From Luteolibacter sp. LG18 (GTDB lineage: Bacteria > Verrucomicrobiota > Verrucomicrobiia > Verrucomicrobiales > Akkermansiaceae), in the NCBI RefSeq assembly GCF_036322585.1, contig NZ_AP024600.1:2480001-2544000 (forward strand): 64,000 nucleotides of DNA, read 5' to 3'. Positions within the stretch are counted from its first letter, which is position 1. Each line of letters opens with the position of its first letter. Positions 60,347 through 64,000 of the stretch are shown one piece after another. A model generated the notes under the pieces. It worked only from the letters and a program-made list of their open reading frames with translations. It did not search any database and was not told where the DNA came from. The position numbers were made by a program, and so were the translations under genes.

Positions 60347-61560
60347 TCGTGGCGGAGCGCGTCGATCGGGTCAAGCGACGCCGCCCGGCGCGCGGGCATG
60401 AAGCCGAAGAGCACGCCGATGGCCGCGGAGAACACGAAGGCGATGATGTTGATCTTGGGATCGAACAGGAACGGGAGCTGCGTGAGTTTCGCGATCAGGC
60501 TGCACAGGCCGGCGGCCAGGACGATGCCCACCACGCCGCCCACGGAGGACAGGGTGATCGCTTCCACCAGGAACTGGAGCAGCACCTCGCGGGCGCGGGC
60601 GCCGATCGCGAGGCGGATGCCGATCTCGCGGGTGCGCTCGGTCACGGAAACGAGCATGATGTTCATGATGCCGATGCCGCCGACGAGCAGGCTGACCCCG
60701 GCGACCGCCCCGAGCAGGGTGGTCATGACCTTGGTGCTGGAGCTCACGGCGTCCGCGATCTGGCGGGTGTCGACGACGGAGAAATTGTTCTCCTCGTTGC
60801 GCTGGAGTCCGCGGCGGTCCCGCATCAGCGAGCTGATGTCCGCGACCAGTTCCTCGCTGTCGGTGCCATCGGCCCCGGAGATCATGATCTGGTCGATGTT
60901 CTGCTTCGAGGCGCGGCCGGTGATGCGCAGCCGCAGCGTGCTCATCGGCATGATGATGGTGTCGTCCTGGTCCTGGCCGAAGCCGGTTTGGCCTTTCGGG
61001 GAGAGCAGGCCGATCACTTCCACCGACGAGTTTTGAAGGCGGAGCTTCTGCCCGATCGGATCGGCATTGCCGAAGATCGCGTTGCGCACGGTTTGGCCGA
61101 TCACGCAGACGGCGGCGCCGGAGTGCTCCTCCTGCTCATTGAAGAAGCGTCCGCTCACCAGGTTCCACTTTCCAATCTGGAAGTACTCCGAGGTGGTGCC
61201 GGTGATGTTGGTGTTGCGCGCGGCCTGGAGGTGGACGGTGCTGACGTTCTTCTGGCCGACCGGGGCGATCCACTGCACGCCGGGGATCTGGGCGCGGATC
61301 TGTTTGACGTCGTCTTCATTGAAGAGCGGGACGCCGGCGGAGGACGAGCGCGGGCCGAAACCCTGGCCGGGGCGCAGCACCAGCAGGTTGCTGCCGAGGC
61401 CGGAGATCTGCGACTTCACGGCCTCGGTGGCGCCGCGGCCGAGCGTGACCATGGTGACGACCGCGGCCACGCCGATGATGACACCGAGTACGGTGAGGAA
61501 GGCGCGGGTCAGGTTGCGGCGGATTTCGCGCAGGGCGATGACGAAGGCGTTCCAGATCAC
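60343..61560 (-). CDS. MacB-type ABC permease
   Basis: The 405-residue protein is the permease part of a MacAB-type pump. An N-terminal membrane segment (LTRAFLTVLGVIIGVAAVVTM) precedes a periplasmic MacB core (about 45-285), then three segments with SVTERTREIGIRLAIGAR between them. MacB of E. coli fuses ATPase and permease; here they are separate. It starts with GTG overlapping the ATPase stop (GTGA). Confidence 0.92.
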   Translation of the reverse strand: MIWNAFVIALREIRRNLTRAFLTVLGVIIGVAAVVTMVTLGRGATEAVKSQISGLGSNLLVLRPGQGFGPRSSSAGVPLFNEDDVKQIRAQIPGVQWIAPVGQKNVSTVHLQAARNTNITGTTSEYFQIGKWNLVSGRFFNEQEEHSGAAVCVIGQTVRNAIFGNADPIGQKLRLQNSSVEVIGLLSPKGQTGFGQDQDDTIIMPMSTLRLRITGRASKQNIDQIMISGADGTDSEELVADISSLMRDRRGLQRNEENNFSVVDTRQIADAVSSSTKVMTTLLGAVAGVSLLVGGIGIMNIMLVSVTERTREIGIRLAIGARAREVLLQFLVEAITLSSVGGVVGIVLAAGLCSLIAKLTQLPFLFDPKINIIAFVFSAAIGVLFGFMPARRAASLDPIDALRHE

Positions 61561-62288
61561 GGTTTGCGGGGCGTGCGCGAGGGGTTCATGACGTCGGACT
61601 CGATGAGGCCGTCCACCACGCGGACCACGCGCTTGGCGTAGGCGGCCACGTCGTCCTCGTGGGTGACCATCAGCACCGTGATGCCGAGGTCGTCGTTGAG
61701 CTTGCACAGGAGTTCCATCACCTCGTGGGTGGTGGTGGAATCGAGGTTGCCGGTCGGTTCGTCCGCGAAGAGGGTGCCGGGTTCGGTGACCAGGGCGCGG
61801 GCGATGGCGACGCGCTGCTGCTGGCCGCCGGAGAGCTCCGCCGGGGTGTTCCGTTCCTTGGTCGGCAGGCCGACGCTGGCCAGCGCCTTGCGGGCGCGGG
61901 CGTGGCGCTCGTTGCGGGTCACGCCGCGGTAGAGCAGCGGCAGCTCGACGTTCTCCAAAGCCGAGGTGCGGGCCAGCAGGTTGAAGCCTTGGAAAATGAA
62001 CCCGAGCGCGTGGCGGCGGAGCAGCGAACGCTGGTCGGGATTGAGCGTCTCGACCGGGATGCCTTGGAACCGGTAGCTGCCGGAGGTGGGGGTATCGAGG
62101 CAGCCGAGGATGTTCATCAGCGTGGATTTCCCCGAGCCGCTGTGGCCCATCACCGCCACGAACTCGCCCTGCTGGATCTGGAGGTCGACCCCCTTCAGCG
62201 CCTGGAACGCGGCATCGCCCTTGCCGTAGGTCTTGGTCAGGCCGCGCAGCTCGATGAGCGGCGAAGTACTGGAGTCACCGGAGTTCAT
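61557..62288 (-). CDS. MacB-type ABC ATPase
   Basis: The 243-residue ATPase of the LolD/MacB group has Walker A GHSGSGKSTLMN, Q-loop FIFQGFNLL, signature LSGGQQQRVAIARAL and Walker B TLFADEPTGNLDS. It powers the permease encoded next. The ATG at 62288 overlaps the macA-like stop (ATGA). Confidence 0.95.
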   Translation of the reverse strand: MNSGDSSTSPLIELRGLTKTYGKGDAAFQALKGVDLQIQQGEFVAVMGHSGSGKSTLMNILGCLDTPTSGSYRFQGIPVETLNPDQRSLLRRHALGFIFQGFNLLARTSALENVELPLLYRGVTRNERHARARKALASVGLPTKERNTPAELSGGQQQRVAIARALVTEPGTLFADEPTGNLDSTTTHEVMELLCKLNDDLGITVLMVTHEDDVAAYAKRVVRVVDGLIESDVMNPSRTPRKP

Positions 62289-63613
62289 GACGCGGTCGCG
62301 GTTTCGGCGCGGATGATGATGGCATCGCCCTCCTTGAGTTCCGGTGAGGTGATTTCGGTGCGGCTGCCATCGGTGAGGCCGGTTTCCACCGTGATCTCCT
62401 CGGGCTTGCCCTCGCGCAGGACCCAGACGTGGGATTTCTCCTTCTCGGCAGAGGGCGGGCGCGGGCCCGGCTTGCCGCCATTGCGCTTGCCGCCACCTTG
62501 GTTGAAACCGCGGCGCGGCGGGCCCGGCATCAGGCTCTGGACGAAGGACTTCTTCTGTCCGGCATCGGCCTGGGGAGTGGTCTCCTTGTTCGCCGTGAAA
62601 CGCAGCGCGGCATTCGGGACGACGAGCACATCCTTGCTGGAGGCCACGGAAATGTCGGCGGTGGCGGTCATGCCGGGGCGCAGGCTGAGGTCCGGGTTCG
62701 GCACTTCCAGCTCGGTGTCGTAGGTCACCACGTTGTTGGTCACCTTCGAGCCGTAGGCCACCATGGTGACGCTGGCGGAGAAGTTGCGGTCCGGCCAAGC
62801 GTCCACGGTGAACACGGCCTTCTGGTTCTTCTCGACGCGACCGATGTCCGCCTCGGCGACGGCGACCTGGAGTTCCATCCGTTCCAGGCTCTCCGCGATG
62901 ACGAAAAGCTCGGGCGCGGTGAACGACGCGGCCACCGTCTGGCCGGGCTCCACGCTGCGGGTGAGCACGATGCCATCGATGGGCGACTTGATGACCGCCT
63001 TGGAAAGGTCGGTTTCATTCGTGCGGACGGCGGCTTCCGAAGCCAGGGCGGAGGCCTTCGCGGACTGGAGGTCGGCCTGGCCGCGGTCGCGGGTGGCGCG
63101 GGCGGTGTCCATCTCCGCCTTCGAGGGCGTCTTGCCACCGCTGAGCTGGTGGAGTTCCTCCAGGCGTCCGAGGTTGGCTTCGCTTTCCTTGGCGGTGGCC
63201 TCGGCCTGTACGACCCTGGCCTGGGCGGAGGCGAGGTTCGCCTTGGTGCTGGCGTTGGTCTGCATCAGCTTGGTGGTGTCCAGCTTGGCGACGACCTGGC
63301 CCTTCTTCACCTGGTCGTTCCGGTCGACAAGGACCTCGGCTACGGTGCCGGAAAGTTCCGAGCCCACGCTGACCTTGTTGGTGGGCGCGAGGTTGCCGGT
63401 GGCGGTGACCTCCAGGGAAATCTCGCCGCGCTTCAGCGGCTCGGTGACGTAGGTGGGGCCGGCATTCTGATCCTCGAGCCGCTGACGGTACCAGAACCAG
63501 CCGCCGACGCCGATGGCGACGAGCAGTCCGCCGATGATGAGATAGCGCCACGAGCGGCCTTTGCCCGCGTTGGCGACGATGGTCGCAAGATCCTGCGATG
63601 CGTCTTGTTTCAT
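62285..63613 (-). CDS. MacA-like periplasmic adaptor protein
   Basis: The 442-residue membrane fusion protein has a membrane segment (YLIIGGLLVAIGVGGWFW, about 24-41), a lipoyl half (GNLAPTNKVSVGSELSGTVAEV), a coiled-coil hairpin (about 105-195) and beta-barrel parts. A Gly/Pro/Arg-rich insertion (GPPRRGFNQGGGKRNGG) near residue 365 is unusual. It links the MacB parts to the outer-membrane channel encoded upstream. Confidence 0.93.
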   Translation of the reverse strand: MKQDASQDLATIVANAGKGRSWRYLIIGGLLVAIGVGGWFWYRQRLEDQNAGPTYVTEPLKRGEISLEVTATGNLAPTNKVSVGSELSGTVAEVLVDRNDQVKKGQVVAKLDTTKLMQTNASTKANLASAQARVVQAEATAKESEANLGRLEELHQLSGGKTPSKAEMDTARATRDRGQADLQSAKASALASEAAVRTNETDLSKAVIKSPIDGIVLTRSVEPGQTVAASFTAPELFVIAESLERMELQVAVAEADIGRVEKNQKAVFTVDAWPDRNFSASVTMVAYGSKVTNNVVTYDTELEVPNPDLSLRPGMTATADISVASSKDVLVVPNAALRFTANKETTPQADAGQKKSFVQSLMPGPPRRGFNQGGGKRNGGKPGPRPPSAEKEKSHVWVLREGKPEEITVETGLTDGSRTEITSPELKEGDAIIIRAETATAS

Positions 63614-63646
63614 TCGATGAGTCGGGTGGGAGAGTGGAAGGGGGGC

Positions 63647-64000
63647 TTACCAGCCGCCGCCGAGCGCCTTGTAGAGCTGGACGTAGGCGGAGGAGCGATC
63701 GGTGCGGGCGGAGATCAGGCTTTCCTCCAGGCTGAGTTCGGTGCGCTGGGCATCGAGCACGGTGACGAGGTCGACGACCCCGGCCTTGTAGCGCTGTCCG
63801 GCGAGAACCGAGGCCTCGCGGGCGGAAACGGTGGCGCGTTCCAGCACCGCGATGCGTTCGCCGGAGCGGCGGCAGGCGATCAGGGAATCCTCCACGTCCG
63901 AGAGGGCCTGGAGCACGCTGGAGGAGTAGGCGAGCAGCGCCTGTTCCTCGGCCTCGCTCTGGACCTCGATGTTGGCGCGGATGCGGCCGGCATCGAAGAT
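63647..64000 (-). CDS. TolC-type outer-membrane efflux channel (5' end beyond window)
   Basis: Only the C-terminal part is present. The frame stays open to the window edge, reading IFDAGRIRANIEVQSEAEEQ (key family segment), then SVLQALSDVEDSLIACRRSGER, QRYKAGVVDLVTVLDAQRT and the end ALGGGW. This is the second repeat of an OMF/NodT-type channel. It is the first gene seen of the minus-strand pump operon, 33 bases before macA. Confidence 0.9.
   Translation of the reverse strand: MFDAGRIRANIEVQSEAEEQALLAYSSSVLQALSDVEDSLIACRRSGERIAVLERATVSAREASVLAGQRYKAGVVDLVTVLDAQRTELSLEESLISARTDRSSAYVQLYKALGGGW

Noticed and set aside
1..64000. tRNA, rRNA or other structured RNA genes
   Set aside because: I found no cloverleaf with a GTTCRANYC T-loop and no rRNA-like sequence by eye; a tRNA search program would settle this.

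Overview
This 64 kb window is a dense, visibly GC-rich bacterial chromosome segment with about 50 genes. Gene content points to Verrucomicrobiota, probably Verrucomicrobiales near Luteolibacter or Akkermansiaceae. The evidence is a huge secreted TPR protein beside a MoxR/DUF58/vWA cluster, many secreted glycoside hydrolases, a DUF5069 protein, a eukaryote-type branching enzyme, and several secreted or membrane proteins I cannot place. The taxon is inferred from content and was not tested. No rRNA, tRNA, CRISPR array, phage or complete insertion sequence was seen.

Layout. 0.2-1.6 kb: a GH29 alpha-L-fucosidase (-). 1.8-18.9 kb: a six-gene (+) block holding a 2,995-residue exported TPR protein, a coiled-coil membrane protein, MoxR, DUF58, a BatA-type vWA protein and a double-vWA/amidotransferase-fold protein. 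19.1-28.0 kb: carbohydrate and envelope enzymes (a second GH29 with an F5/8-type domain, GH1, a GH94-like phosphorylase, an NlpC/P60 peptidase and an alpha/beta hydrolase). 28.1-32.7 kb: a (-) operon fur-like, sufC, dps, sufB, sufD. 32.8-37.9 kb: a (-) group with a SufU/IscU-type scaffold, an ABCG-like transporter and three exported or membrane proteins of unknown role. 38.0-41.6 kb: an unknown protein, an FGGY kinase, a DUF374 acyltransferase and FolD. 41.7-47.8 kb: an alkaline-phosphatase-superfamily enzyme, a Tat-exported metallophosphoesterase, a VapBC-type module, a PHP phosphatase, Pta and a methyltransferase. 47.8-58.1 kb: an alpha-galactosidase-like GH, a GH25 lipoprotein, DUF5069, GlgB, a cobalamin adenosyltransferase, QueE, an anti-sigma-like protein and a HAD phosphatase. 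58.3-64.0 kb: a (-) operon OMF (cut by the window edge), MacA, MacB ATPase, MacB permease, response regulator, histidine kinase, in which every internal junction from MacA onward is a 4-base start/stop overlap.

The most striking structure is not coding. Seven intergenic elements of 109-170 bp (18.9, 25.9, 43.1, 44.1, 50.8, 52.6 and 58.1 kb) each start with GTAG plus a hairpin and end with a hairpin plus CTAC. All 14 ends follow this rule. The stem sequences differ between elements while both strands of each stem change together and loops are kept. This is the layout of REP/BIME (REPIN) elements mobilised by RAYT transposases. Four ends supply the TAG stop codon of the neighbouring gene, and a fifth element supplies a TGA from inside its hairpin. 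A second repeat class consists of imperfect inverted repeats whose arms are short tandem words (22.5, 41.7 and 56.0 kb). A two-part motif, CGGGACAGG-N10-TCTGAAAGG, precedes both the giant TPR gene and the gene after it.
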